Below are positions 35,321-48,642 of a stretch of 64,000 nt of DNA, in pieces (the first letter of the stretch is position 1; every line of letters begins with the position of its first letter). The notes under the pieces are model-generated. The model worked only from the letters and a program-made list of their open reading frames with translations, had not been told where the DNA came from and made no database searches. The position numbers and the translations under genes were made by a program. Source of the stretch: Calliopsis andreniformis (lineage: Eukaryota > Arthropoda > Insecta > Hymenoptera > Andrenidae); assembly GCF_051401765.1 (NCBI RefSeq), contig NW_027480422.1, positions 24,198,001-24,262,000 on the forward strand, read 5' to 3'.

Positions 35321-37600
35321 AATGAATGATTGCAAACAGTGTGGAAGTAATGGCCATTTTTACGTTCCGGGCAACCTAGGCTTCACTCTAGGACGTTGCT
35401 CCACCAGATCGAACAGTTTGGGCCTTAGAAGTCAACGACCGAAGCATAAAATACAATAAAGATACAACAGTTTTTCCATCGTATAACAGGAGTAATTGCA
35501 ACCAGTGTGAAAGTGATGGTCATTTCTACATTCTGGGCGACCTAGGTTTCGCCCTTGGGCGTTGCTCCACCAGATCGGATTGTTAGGGCCTTAGAAGTCA
35601 ACGCCAGAAGCGTAAAATACATAACCGATGCAACAGTTTTTCCATCGTATAATGCGAATAATTGCAACCGGTGTGAAATTTATGGTCATTTCTACGTTCC
35701 GGGAATCCTAGGCTTCACTCTAGGGCGTTGCTCCACCAGATCGAATGGCTAGGGCCTTAGAAGTCAACGCCCGAAGCATAAAATACAATAAAAATGCTAC
35801 AGCCTTTCCATCGTATAACACGAATAAAGGCAACCAGTATGAAAGTGGTAGTCATTTCTACGTCCTGGGCCACCTAGGCTTCGCTCTAGGGCGTTGCTCC
35901 ACCAGATCGAATAGTTAGGGTCTAAGAAGTCAAAGCCAGAAGCATAAAACAGAATATAAATACAACAGATGTTACATCGTACAAAACGAATAATTGCAAC
36001 CAATGTGAAAGTGATAGTCATTTCTACGTTCTGGGCTACCTAGGCTTCACTATAGGGCGTTGATCCACCAGATCGTATAGCTAGGGCCTAAGAAGTCAAC
36101 GCCAGAAGCATAACACACAATATAAATACAGCAGTTATTCCATCGTATAAAACGAATAATTGCATCCAGAGTGAAAGTGATAGTCATTTCTACGCTCCGG
36201 GCAACCTAGGCTTCAGTCTAGGGCGTTGCTCCACCAGATCGAATAGCTAGGGGCTTAGAATTCAACGCCAGAAGCATAAAATACTATATAAATACAACAG
36301 CTTTTCCATCGTATAAAACGAATAATTGCAACCAGTGTGAAAGTTATGGTCATTTCTACATTCCGGGCAACCTAGGCTTCACTCTAGGGCGTTGCTCCAT
36401 CTGATCGAATATCTAGGGCCTTAGAAGTCTACGCCCTGAGCATAAAAAGCAAAATAAATACAACAGCCTTTCCATCGTATAAAACGAATAATTGCAACCG
36501 GTGTGAAAGTTATGGTCACTTCTACGTTCCGTGCAACCTAGGCTTCACTCTAGGGCGTTGCTCCGCCAGATCGATTAGCTACGGACTTAGAAGTCAACTC
36601 CAGAAGCATAAGATACAATATAAATGCAACAGTTTTTCCACCGTATAAAACAAATAATTGCATCCAGCGTGAAAGTGATGGACATTTCTACGTTCCGGGC
36701 AACCTAGGGTTCACTCTAGGGCGTTGCACCACCAGATCGAGTAGCTAGGAATTTAGAAGTCAATGCCCGAAGCATAAAATACAATAAAGATACAACAGTT
36801 TTTCCATCGTATAAGAGGAGTAATTGCAACCAGTGTGAAAGTGGTGGTCATTTCTACGTTCCGGGCAACCTAGGCTTCACTCTAGGTCGTTGTTCCACCA
36901 CATCGAATTGTTAGGGCCTTGGAAGTCAACGCCAGAAGCGTAAAATACAAAACAAATGCAACAGTTTTTCCTTCGTCTTATACGAATAATTGCAACCGGT
37001 GTGAAGGTTATGCTTATTTCCACGTTCCGGGCAACCTAGACTTCACTCTAGGGCGTTGTTCGACCAGATGGAATAGATAGGGCCATAGAAGTCAACGCCC
37101 GAAGCATAAAATACAATATAAATACAACAGTTTTTCCATCGTATAACAGGAAAATTGCATCCAGTGTGAAAGTAATGGTCATTTCTACGTTCCGGGCAAC
37201 CTAGGCTTCACTCTAGGGCGTTGCTCCACCAGATCGAATAGTTAGGGCCTAAGAAGTCAACGCCAGGAGCATAATACACAATATAAATACAACAGCTTTT
37301 CCATCGTATAAAACTAATAATTGCAACCAGTGTGAAAGCTATGGTCATTTCCACTTTCCGGGCAACCTAGGCTTCACTCTAGGGCGTTGCACCACCAGAT
37401 CGAATAGTTAGGGCCTTAGAAGTCAACGCACGAAGCATAAAATACAATAAGAATGCAACAGTTTTTCCATCGTATAAAACGAATAATTGGATCCAGTGTG
37501 AAAGTAATTGCCATTTCTACGCTCCGGGCAACCTAGGCTCAACTGTAGGGCGTTGCTCCACCAGATCGCATAGTTAGGGACATAGAATTTAACGCCAGAA
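35321..37600 (-). repeat. mostly monomeric reverse stretch between HOR-1 and HOR-2
   Basis: About 14 diverged monomers with no long near-identical partner in the window. I see nothing else in it. It separates two regions with different variant repertoires. Confidence 0.7.
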
Positions 37601-38754
37601 GCATGAAATACAAAATAAATAGAACAGTTTTTCCATTGTGTAGAACGAATATTTGCAAACAGTGCAAAAGTTATGGTCATTTCTACGTTCCGGGCAACCT
37701 TGGCTTAACTCCAGGGCGTTGCTCCACCAGATCGAATAGTTAGGGACTTTGAATACAACGCCAGAAGCATAAAATACAATAAAAATGCAACAGTTTTTCC
37801 ATTGTATAACAGGAATAACTGCAACCAGTGTGAAAGTACTGGTCACTTCTACGTTCCGGGTAGCCTAGGCTTCACTCCAGGGCGTTGCTCCACCAGATCG
37901 AATAGCTAGGGACTTAGAATCCAACGCCAGAAGAATAAAATACAACATAAGTATAACAGTTTTTCCATCGTATAAAATGTATAATTGCAAGCAGTGTGAA
38001 GGTAATGGTCATTTCTACGTTCCGGGCAACCTAGGCTTTACACTAGAGAATTGCTCCACCAGATAGAATAGCTGGGGACTTAGAATTCAACGCCATAAGC
38101 ATAAAATACAAAATAAATACAACAGCTTTTCCATCGTATATAATGTATATTTGCAAACAGTCTGAAAGTAAAGGTCATTTCTACGTTCCGGGCAACCTGG
38201 GCTTAACTGTAGGGCGTTGCTCCACCAGATCGAATAGTTAGGGACTTTGAATACAACGCCAGAAGCATAAAATACAGTAAAAATGCAACAGTTTTTAAAT
38301 TGTATAGCAGGAGTAACTGCAACCAGTGTGAAAGTACTGGTCATTTTTACGTTCCGGGTAGCCTAGGCTTCACTCTAGGGCGTTGCTCCACCAGATCGAG
38401 TAGCTAGGGACTTAGAATTCAACGCCAGAAGAATAAAATACAACTTAAGTACAACAGTTTTACCATCGTATTAAATGAATAATCGCAAACAGTTTGAAGG
38501 TAATGGTCACTTCCACGTTCCGGGCAGCCTAGTCTTAACTGTAGGGCGTTGCTCGACCAGATCGCATAGTTAGGGACTTAGAATTCAACGCAAGAAACAT
38601 AAAATACAATATTAATACAACAGCTTTTCCATCGTATATAATGTATATTTGCAAACAGTGTGAAAGTAAAGGTCATTTCTACGTTCCGGGCAACCTAGGC
38701 TTCACTGTAGGGCGTTGTTCCACCAGATCGAATAGTTAGGGCCTAAGAAGTCAA

Positions 38755-39215
38755 CGCCAGAAGAATCAAATACAACTTAAGTACAACAGCTTTACCATCG
38801 TATAAAATGAATAATCGCAAGCAGTGTGAAGGTAATGGTCACTTCCACGTTCCGGACAAGCTAGACTTCACTCTAGGGCGTTGGTCTACCAGATCGAATA
38901 GTTAGGGCCTAAGAAGTCAACGCCAGAAGCATAAAATACAATATAAGTACAACAGTTTTTCCCTTGTATAACAGGAATAATTGCAACCAGTGTGAAAGCT
39001 ATGGTCATTTCTACGTTCCGGGCAACCTAGGCTCCACTCTAGGGCGTTGCTCCACCACATCGAATAGTTAGGGCCTTAGAAGTCAACGCCAGAAGCATAA
39101 AATACGATATATGTACAACAGTCTTTCCATCGTATAGAATAAATAATTGCAACCAGTGCGCAAGTAATGGTCATTTCTACGTTCCGAGCAACCTAGGTTT
39201 CGCTCTATGGCGTTG
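38755..39215 (-). repeat. HOR-2 block, partners at ~42,740-43,200 and ~50,875-51,335
   Basis: Marked by AGAAGAATCAAATACAACTT and GGACAAGCTAGACTTCAC, then TACGATATATGTACAACAG and GTGCGCAAGTAATGG. Copies are 24 and 49 monomers away. Related, more diverged copies lie near 56,190-56,630 and 63,490-63,930. Confidence 0.83.
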
Positions 39216-40500
39216 CTCCACCACATCGAATAGTTAGGGCCTTAGAAGTCAATGCCAGAAGCATAAAATACAATATAAATACAACAGTTTTTTCATCGTA
39301 TAACAGGAATAATTGCAACAAGCCTGAAGGTAATGGTCATTTCTACGTTCCGGGCAACCTAGGCTTCACTCTAGAGCATTGCTCCACCAGATCGAATAGT
39401 TAGGGCCTAAGAAGACAACGCCAGAAGCATAAAATACAATATAAGTACGACAGCTTTTCCATCGTATATAATGTATATTTGCAAACAGTGTGAAAGTAAA
39501 GGTCATTTCTACGTTCAGGGCAACCTAGGCTTAACTGTAGGGCGTCGCTCCAGCAGATCGAATAGTTAGGGCCTTAGAAGTCAACGCCCGAATCATGAAA
39601 TACAAAATAAATAGAACAGTTTTTCCATTGTATAGAACGAATAATTGCAACCAGTGTGAACGTTATGGTCATTTCTACGTTGCGGGCAACCTTGGCTTAA
39701 CTCCAGGGCGTTGCTCCACCAGATCGAATAGCTAGGGACTTTGAATACAACGCTAGAAGCATAAAATACAATAAAAATGCAACAGTTTTTCCATTGTATA
39801 ACAGGAATAACTGCAACCAGTGTGAAAGTACTGGTCCTTTCTACGGTCCGGGTAACCTAGGCTTCACTCTAGAGCGTTGCTCCACTAGATTGAAAAGGTA
39901 GGGCCTAAGAGGTCAACGCCAGAAGCATAAAATACAATATAAAAACAACAGTGTTTCTCTTGTATAACAGGAATAATTGCAACCAGTGTGAAATCTATGG
40001 TCATTTCTACGTTCAGGGCAACCTAGGTTTCACTCTAGGGCGTTGCTCCACCACATCGAATAGTTAGGGCCTTAGAAGTCAAGGCCAGAAGCCTAAAATA
40101 CAACCCAAGTACAACAGTTTTACCATCGTATAGAATGAATAATCGCAAACAGTGTGAAGGTAATGGCCATTACTACGTCCCGGGCAACCTAGGCTTCACT
40201 CTAGGGAGTTGCTCCACCAGACCGAATAGTCAGGGACTTACGAGTCAACGCCCGAAGCATAAAATACAAAATAAATAGAACAGTTTTTCCATTATATAGA
40301 ACGAATAATTGCAACCAGTGTAACAGTTAATGTCATTTCTACGTTCCGGGCAACCTTGGCTTAACTCCTGGGCGTTGCTCCACCAGATCGAATAGTTAGG
40401 GACTTTGAATACAACGCCAGAAGCATAAAATACAATAAAAATGCAACAGCTTTTCCATCGTATATAATGTATATTTGCAAACAGTCTGAAAGTAAAGGTC

Positions 40501-40998
40501 ATTTCTACGTTCCGGGCAACCTAGGCTTAACTGTAGGGCGTTTCTCCACCAGATCGAATAGTTAGGGACTTTGAATACAACGCCAGAAGCATAAAATACA
40601 ATAAAAATGCAACAGTTTTTCCATTGTATAACAGGAGTAACTGCAACCAGTGTGAAAGTACTGGTCATTTTTACGTTCCGGGTAGCCTAGGCTTCACTCT
40701 AGGGCGTTGCTCCACCAGATCGAATAGCTAGGGACTTAGAATTCAACGCCAGAAGAATAAAATACATCTTAAGTACAACAGTTTTACCATCGTATTAAAT
40801 GAATAATCGCAAACAGTTTGAAGGTAATGGTCACTTCCACGTTCCGGGCAGCCTAGACTTAACTGTAGGGCGTTGCTCCACCAGATCGCATAGTTAGGGA
40901 CTTAGAATTCAACGCAAGAAACATAAAATACAATAAAAATGCAAAAGTTTTTCCGTCGAATAACAGGAATAACTGCAACCAGTGTGAAAGTACTGGTC
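40501..40998 (-). repeat. 3-monomer tandem duplication, copy 1
   Basis: Immediately followed by a near-identical copy at 40,999-41,496. The unit is 498 bp, exactly 3 monomers, starting at ATTTCTACGTTCCGGGCAAC with GGGCGTTTCTCCACC. I saw only a few differences (ACATCTTAAG versus ACAACTTAAG; GCCTAGAC versus GCCTAGGC). Confidence 0.92.
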
Positions 40999-41496
40999 AT
41001 TTCTACGTTCCGGGCAACCTAGGCTTAACTGTAGGGCGTTTCTCCACCAGATCGAATAGTTAGGGACTTTGAATACAACGCCAGAAGCATAAAATACAAT
41101 AAAAATGCAACAGTTTTTCCATTGTATAACAGGAGTAACTGCAACCAGTGTGAAAGTACTGGTCATTTTTACGTTCCGGGTAGCCTAGGCTTCACTCTAG
41201 GGCGTTGCTCCACCAGATCGAATAGCTAGGGACTTAGAATTCAACGCCAGAAGAATAAAATACAACTTAAGTACAACAGTTTTACCATCGTATTAAATGA
41301 ATAATCGCAAACAGTTTGAAGGTAATGGTCACTTCCACGTTCCGGGCAGCCTAGGCTTAACTGTAGGGCGTTGCTCCACCAGATCGCATAGTTAGGGACT
41401 TAGAATTCAACGCAAGAAACATAAAATACAATAAAAATGCAAAAGTTTTTCCGTCGAATAACAGGAATAACTGCAACCAGTGTGAAAGTACTGGTC
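40999..41496 (-). repeat. 3-monomer tandem duplication, copy 2
   Basis: Direct tandem partner of 40,501-40,998. From 41,497 the array continues with a different monomer (CGGGCCACCTAGGC, CACTCTTGGGCG). The start of this unit also recurs near 46,980. Confidence 0.92.
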
Positions 41497-43214
41497 ATTT
41501 CTACGTTCCGGGCCACCTAGGCTTCACTCTTGGGCGTTGCTCCATCACATCGAATAGTTACGGCCTTAGAAGTCAACTCCAGAAGCATAAAATACAATAT
41601 AAATACAACAGCATTTCCATCGTATAAAATGATTGATTGCAAACAGTGTGAAAGTTATGGTCATTTCTACTTTCCGGGCATCCTAGGCTTAACTCTAGGG
41701 CATGTTCCACCAGATTGAGTAGTTATGGACTTTGAATTCAACGCCAGAAGCATAAAATACAATAAAAATGCAACTGCTTTTCAATCGTATAAAAGGAATA
41801 ACTGCAACCAGTGTGAAAGTACTGGTCATTTCTACGTTCCGGGTAACCTAGGCTTCACCCTAGGGCGTTCCTCCACCAGATCGAGCAGCTAGGGAGTTAG
41901 AATTCATCGCCAGAAGAATAAAATACAACCTAAGTACAACAGTTTTTCCATTGTATAAAACGAATAATTGAAACCAGTGTGAAAGTTATGATCTTTTCTA
42001 CGTTCCGCGCAACCTGGGCTTCACCTCAGGGCGTTGCTCCACCAGATCCAATAGTTAGGACCTAAGAAGTCGGCGCCAGGAGCATAAAATACAAAATAGA
42101 TACAACATTTTTTTCATCGTATATAATGAATAATCGCAAACAGTGTGAAGGTAATGGTCATTTATACGTTCCGGGCAACCTAGGCTTCACTCTAGGGCGT
42201 TGCTACACCAGTTCGAATAGTCAGGGCCTTAGAAGTCAACGCCATAAGCATAAAATACGATATAAATACAACAGCTTTTCCAACGTATATAATGTACATT
42301 TGCAAACAGTCTGAAAGTAAAGGTCATTTCTACGTTCAGGGCAACCTAGGCTTAACTGTAGGGCGTTGCTCCACCAGATCGAATAGTTAGGGCCTTAGAA
42401 GTCAACGCCCGAAACATAAAATACAAAATAAATAGAACAGTTCTTCCATTGTATAAAACGAATAATTGAAACCAGTGTGAACGTTATGGTCATTTCTACG
42501 TTCCGGGCAACCTTGGCTTAACTCCTGGGCGTTGCTCCACCAGATCGAATAGTTAGGGACTTTGAATACAACGCCAGAAGCATAAAATACAATAAAAAGG
42601 CAACAGCTCTTCCATTGTATAACAGGAATAACTGCAACCAGTGTGAAAGTACCTGTGATTTCTATGTTCCGGGTAACCTAGGCTTCACTCTGGGGCGTTG
42701 CTCCACCAGATCGAATAGCTAGGGACTTAGAATTCAACGCCAGAAGAATCAAATACAACTTAAGTACAACAGCTTTACCATCGTATAAAATGAATAATCG
42801 CAAGCAGTGTGAAGGTAATGGTCACTTCCACGTTCCGGACAAGCTAGACTTCACTCTAGGGCGTTGCTCTACCAGATCGAATAGTTAGGGCCTAAGAAGT
42901 CAACGCCAGAAGCGTAAAATACAATATAAGTACAACAGTTTTTCCCTTGTATAACAGGAATAATTGCAACCAGTGTGAAAGCTATGGTCATTTCTACGTT
43001 CCGGGCAACCTAGGCTCCACTCTAGGGCGTTGCTCCACCACATCGAATAGTTAGGGCCTTAGAAGTCAACGCCAGAAGCATAAAATACGATATATGTACA
43101 ACAGTCTTTCCATCGTATAGAATAAATAATTGCAACCAGTGCGCAAGTAATGGTCATTTCTACGTTCCGAGCAACCTAGGTTTCGCTCTATGGCGTTGCT
43201 CCACCAGATCGAAT

Positions 43215-44158
43215 AGTTAGGGCCTTAGATGCCAACGCCCGAAGCATAAAATACAAAATAAATAGAACATTTCTTCCATTGTATAAAACGAATAATTGAA
43301 ACCAGTGTGAATGTTATGGTCATTTCTACGTTCCGGGCAACCTTGGCTTAACTCCTGGGCGTTGCTCCACCAGATCGAATAGTTAGGGACTTAGAATTCA
43401 ACACCAGAAGAATAAAATACAACATAAGTATAACAGTTTTTCCATCGTATAAAATGTATAATTGCAAGCAGTGTGAAGGTAATGGTCGTTTCTACGTTAC
43501 GGGCAACCAAGGCTTTACACTAGAGAATTGCTCCACCAGATAGAATAGCTGGGGACTTAGAATTCAACGCCATAAGCATAAAATACAAAATAAATACAAC
43601 AGCTTTTCCATCGTATATAATGTATATTTGCAAACAGTCTGAAAGTAAAGGTCATTTCTACGTTCCGGGCAACCTAGGCTTAACTGTAGGGCGTTGCTCC
43701 ACGAGATCGAATAGTTAGGGACTCTGAATACAACGCCAGAAGCATGAAATACAATAAAAATGCAACAGTTTTTCCATTGTATAACAGGAGTAACTGCAAC
43801 CAGTGTGAAAGTACTGGTCATTTTTACGTTCCGGGTAGCCTAGGCTTCACTCTAGGGCGTTGCTCCTCCAGATCGAATAGCTAGAGACTTAGAATTCAAC
43901 GCCAGAAGAAAAAAATACAACTTAAGTACAACAGTTTTACCATCGTATTAAATGAATAATCGCAAACAGTTTGAAGGTAATGGTCACTTCCACGTTCCGG
44001 GCAGCCTAGGCTTAACTGTAGGGCGTTGCTCCACCAGATCGCATAGTTAGGGACTTAGAATTCAACGCAAGGAACATAAAATACAATAAAAATGCAAAAG
44101 TTTTTCCGTCGAATAACAGGAGTAACTGCAACCAGTGTGAAAGTACTGGTCATTTCAA
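43215..44158 (-). repeat. HOR-2 block L, copy 1 of 4
   Basis: Starts near GGCCTTAGATGCCAACGCC and contains ACACTAGAGAATTGCTCC, GAATAGCTGGGGACTTAG and GCAAAAGTTTTTCCGTCGAA. Copies begin at about 47,697, 51,681 and 58,483 (offsets 4,482, then 3,984, then 6,802 bp). A shorter relative lies at ~37,900-38,400. Copies 1 and 2 stay together to about 44,660 / 49,142. Confidence 0.87.
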
Positions 44159-44659
44159 CGTTCCGGGCAACCTAGGCTTCACTCTAGGGCGTTGCTCCAC
44201 CAGATCGAATAGTTAGGGCCTTAGAAGTCAACGCCCGAAGCATAAAATACAATAAAAATACAATAGCATTTTCATCGTATAAAATGAATAATTGCAATCA
44301 GTGTGATGGTAACGGTCATTTCTACGTTCCGGGCAACCTAGGCTTCGCTGTAGGGCGATGCTCCACCAGATTGAATAGTTAGGGCCTAAGAAGTAAACGC
44401 CAGAAGCATAACACAGAATATATATACAACAGCTGTTTCATCGTATAAAACGCATAATTGCATCCAATGTGAAAGTGATAGCCATTTCTACGTTCCGGGC
44501 AACCTAGGATTCAATCTAGGGCGTTGTTCCACCAGATCGAATAGCAAGGGCCTAAGAAGTCAGCGCCAGAAGCATAACATACAATATAAATACAACAGTG
44601 TTTCCATCGTATAAAACGAATAATTGCATCCAGTGTGAAAGTAATGGCCATTTCTACGT

Positions 44660-44991
44660 TCCGGGCAACCTAGGCTTCACTCTAGCGCGTTGCTCCACCA
44701 GATCGAATAGTTGGGGTCTTTGAAGTCATCGCCCGAAACATAAAATACAATGAAAATGCAACGGTTTTTCCATCGTATAACACGAATAATTGCAACCAGT
44801 GTAAAAGTGAGAGTCATTTCAACGTTCCGGGCAAGCTAGGCTTCACTGTAGGGTGTTGCTCCACCAGATCGGATAGCTAGGGCCATAGATGTCTACGCCC
44901 TGAGCATAAAATACAATAAAAATACAACTGTTTTTCCATCGTATAAAATGAATAAATGCAATCAGTGTGAAGGTAATGGTCATTTCTACGT
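44660..44991 (-). repeat. two monomers present here, absent from the partner near 49,142
   Basis: Around this segment the offset to the second copy falls from 4,482 to 4,150 bp, exactly 2 monomers (332 bp). The segment contains GGTCTTTGAAGTCATCGCC and GTAGGGTGTTGCTCC. The partner passes directly from TCTACGTTCCGGGCAACC to GGCTTGACTCTAGTGCG. Confidence 0.83.
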
Positions 44992-45728
44992 TCCGTGCAA
45001 CCTAGGCTTGACTCTAGTGCGTTGCTGCACCAGATCGAATAGTTAGGGCCTTAGAAGTCAACGCACGAAGCATAAAATACAATAAAGATACAACAGTTTT
45101 TCCATCGTGTAACTGGAATAATTGCAACCAGTGTGATAGTGATAGTCATTTCTACGTTCCGGGTAAGCTAGGCTTCACTCTAGGGCGTTTTCCCACCAGA
45201 TCGAATAGTTAGGGCCTTAGAAGTCATCGCCCGAAGCATAAAATACAAAATAAATAGAACAGTTCTTCCATTGTATAAAGCGAATAATTGAAACGAGTGG
45301 GAATGTTATGGTCATTTCTACGTTCCGGGCAACCTTGGCTTAACTCCTGGGCGTTGCTCCACCAGTTCGAATAGTTAGGGACTTTGAAGTCAACACCAGA
45401 AGCATAAAACACAATATAAATACAACAGCTTTACCATCGTATTTAATGTATATTTGCAAACAGTCTGAAAGTAAAGGCCACTGCTACGTTCCGGGCAACC
45501 TAGGCTTAACTGTAGGGCGTTGCTCCACCAGATCGAATAGTTAGGGCCTTAGAAGTCAACGCCAGAAGCATAAAATACAAAATAGATACAACATTTTTTT
45601 CATCGTATATAATGTATATTTGCAAACAGTGTGAAAGTAAAGGCCATTTCTACGTTCTGGCCAACCTAGGCTTAGCTGTAGGGCGTTGCTCCACCAGGTC
45701 GCATAGTTAGGGACATAGAATTTAACGC

Positions 45729-46640
45729 CAGAATCATAAAATACAGTAAAGATGCAACAGTTATTCCATCGTATAACAGGAATAATTGCAACCAGTGTGA
45801 AGGTAATGGTCTTTTCTATGTTCCGGGCAACCTAGGCTTCAGTCTAGGGCGTCCTTCCACCAGATCGGATAGTTAGGGCCTAAGAAGTCAACGCCAGAAG
45901 CATCAAATACAATATAAATACAACAGCTTTACCATCGTATTTAATGTATGTTTGCAAACAGTGTGAAATTAAAGGTCACTTCTACGTTCCGGGCAACCTA
46001 GGCTTAACTGCAGGGCGCTGCTCCACCAGATCGAATAGTTAGGGCCTTAAAAGTCAACGCCCGAAGCATGAAATACAAAATAAATACAACAGATTTTCCA
46101 TCGTATCAAATGAATAATCGCAAACAGTGTGAAGGTAATGGTCATTTATACGTTCCGGGCAACCTAGGCTTCACTCTAGGGCGTTGCTACACCAGATCGA
46201 ATAGTCAGGGCCTTAGAAGTCAACGCCATAAGCATAAAATACGATATAAATACAACAGCTTTTCCATCGTATATAATGTACATTTGCAAACAGTCTGAAA
46301 GTAAAGGTCATTTCTACGTTCCGGGCAACCTAGGCTTAACTGTAGGGCGTTGCTCCACCAGATCGAATAGTTAGGGCCTTAGAAGTCAACGCCCGAAACA
46401 TAAAATACAAAATAAATAGAACAGTTCTTCCATTGTATAAAACGAATAATTGAAACCAGTGTGAACGTTATGGTCATTTCTACGTTCCGGGCAACCTTGG
46501 CTTAACTCCTGGGCGTTGCTCCACCAGATCGAATAGTTAGGGACTTTGAATACAACGCCAGAAGCATAAAATACAATAAAAAGGCAACAGCTCTTCCATT
46601 GTATAACAGGAGTAACTGCAACCAGTGTGAAAGTATCTGT
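45729..46640 (-). repeat. HOR-2 block K, copy 1 of 4
   Basis: Begins CAGAATCATAAAATACAGTA. Copies begin at 49,879 (+4,150), 52,865 (+7,136) and 60,165 (+14,436 from here, 7,300 from the third). All contain GTATCAAATGAATAATCGC and CATTTATACGTTCCGGG. The first two copies continue together to about 46,729 / 50,879, where they switch to different blocks. Confidence 0.88.
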
Positions 46641-47126
46641 GATTTCTATGTTCCGGGTAACCTAGGCTTCACTCTAGGGCGTTGCTCCACCAGATCGAAT
46701 AGCTAGGGACTTAGAATTCAACGCCAGAAGAATAAAATACAACTTAAGTACAACAGTTTTACCATCGTATTAAATGAATAATCGCAAACAGTTTGAAGGT
46801 AATGGTCACTTCCACGTTCCGGGCAGCCTAGACTTAACTGTAGGGCGTTGCTCCACCAGATCGCATAGTTAGGGACTTAGAATTCAACGCAAGAAACATA
46901 AAATACAATAAAAATGCAAAAGTTTTTCCGTCGAATAACAGGAATAACTGCAACCAGTGTGAAAGTACTGGTCATTTCTACGTTCCGGGCAACCTAGGCT
47001 TAACTGTAGGGCGTTTCTCCACCAGATCGAATAGTTAGGGACTTTGAATACAACGCCAGAAGCATAAAATACAATAAAAATGCAACAGTTTTTCCATTGT
47101 ATAACAGGAGTAACTGCAACCAGTGT

Positions 47127-48642
47127 GAAAGCTATGGTCATTTCTACGTTCCGGGCAACCTAGGCTCCACTCTAGGGCGTTGCTCCACCACATCGAATAG
47201 TTAGGGCCTTAGAAGTCAACGCCAGAAGCATAAAATACGACATATGTACAACAGTCTTTCCATCGTATAGAATAAATAATTGCAACCAGTGCGCAAGTAA
47301 TGGTCATTTCTACGTTCCGAGCAACCTAGGTTTCGCTCTATGGCGTTGCTCCACCACATCGAATAGTTAGGGCCTTAGAAGTCAATGCCAGAAGCATAAA
47401 ATACAATATAAATACAACAGTTTTTTCATCGTATAACAGGAATAATTGCAACAAGCCTGAAGGTAATGGTCATTTCTACGTTCCGGGCAACCTAGGCTTC
47501 ACTCTAGAGCATTGCTCCACCAGATCGAATAGTTAGGGCCTAAGAAGACAATGCCAGAAGCATAAAATACAATATAAATACAACAGCTTTTCCATCGTAT
47601 ATAATGTATATTTGCAAACAGTCTGAAAGTAAAGGTCATTTCTACGTTCCGGGCAACCTAGGCTTAACTGTAGGGCGTTGCTCCACCAGATCGAATAGTT
47701 AGGGCCTTAGATGCCAACGCCCGAAGCATAAAATACAAAATAAATAGAACATTTCTGCCATTGTATAAAACGAATAATTGAAACCAGTGTGAATGTTATG
47801 GTCATTTCTACGTTCCGGGCAACCTTGGCTTAACTCCTGGGCGTTGCTCCACCAGATCGAACAGTTAGGGACTTAGAATTCAACGCCAGAAGAATAAAAT
47901 ACAACATAAGTATAACAGTTTTTCCATCGTATAAAATGTATAATTGCAAGCAGTGTGAAGGTAATGGTCGTTTCTACGTTACGGGCAACCTAGGCTTTAC
48001 ACTAGAGAATTGCTCCACCAGATAGAATAGCTGGGGACTTAGAATTCAACGCCATAAGCATAAAATACAAAATAAATACAACAGCTTTTCCATCGTATAT
48101 AATGTATATTTGCAAACAGTCTGAAAGTAAAGGTCATTTCTACGTTCCGGGCAACCTAGGCTTAACTGTAGGGCGTTGCTCCACGAGATCGAATAGTTAG
48201 GGACTCTGAATACAACGCCAGAAGCATGAAATACAATAAAAATGCAACAGTTTTTCCATTGTATAACAGGAGTAACTGCAACCAGTGTGAAAGTACTGGT
48301 CATTTTTACGTTCCGGGTAGCCTAGGCTTCACTCTAGGGCGTTGCTCCTCCAGATCGAATAGCTAGGGACATAGAATTCAACGACAGAAGAAAAAAATAC
48401 AACTTAAGTACAACAGTTTTACCATCGTATTAAATGAATAATCGCAAACAGTTTGAAGGTAATGGTCACTTCCACGTTCCGGGCAGCCTAGGCTTAACTG
48501 TAGGGCGTTGCTCCACCAGATCGCATAGTTAGGGACTTAGAATTCAACGCAAGGAACATAAAATACAATAAAAATGCAAAAGTTTTTCCGTCGAATAACA
48601 GGAATAACTGCAACCAGTGTGAAAGTACTGGTCATTTCAACG
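47127..48642 (-). repeat. 1.5 kb HOR-2 segment, partner at 51,111-52,626
   Basis: Offset 3,984 bp (24 monomers). The segment runs from GAAAGCTATGGTCATTTC through block L. Differences are sparse (for example CACATCG versus CAGATCG variants and AGTCAATGCC versus AGTCAAAGCC). Confidence 0.88.
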
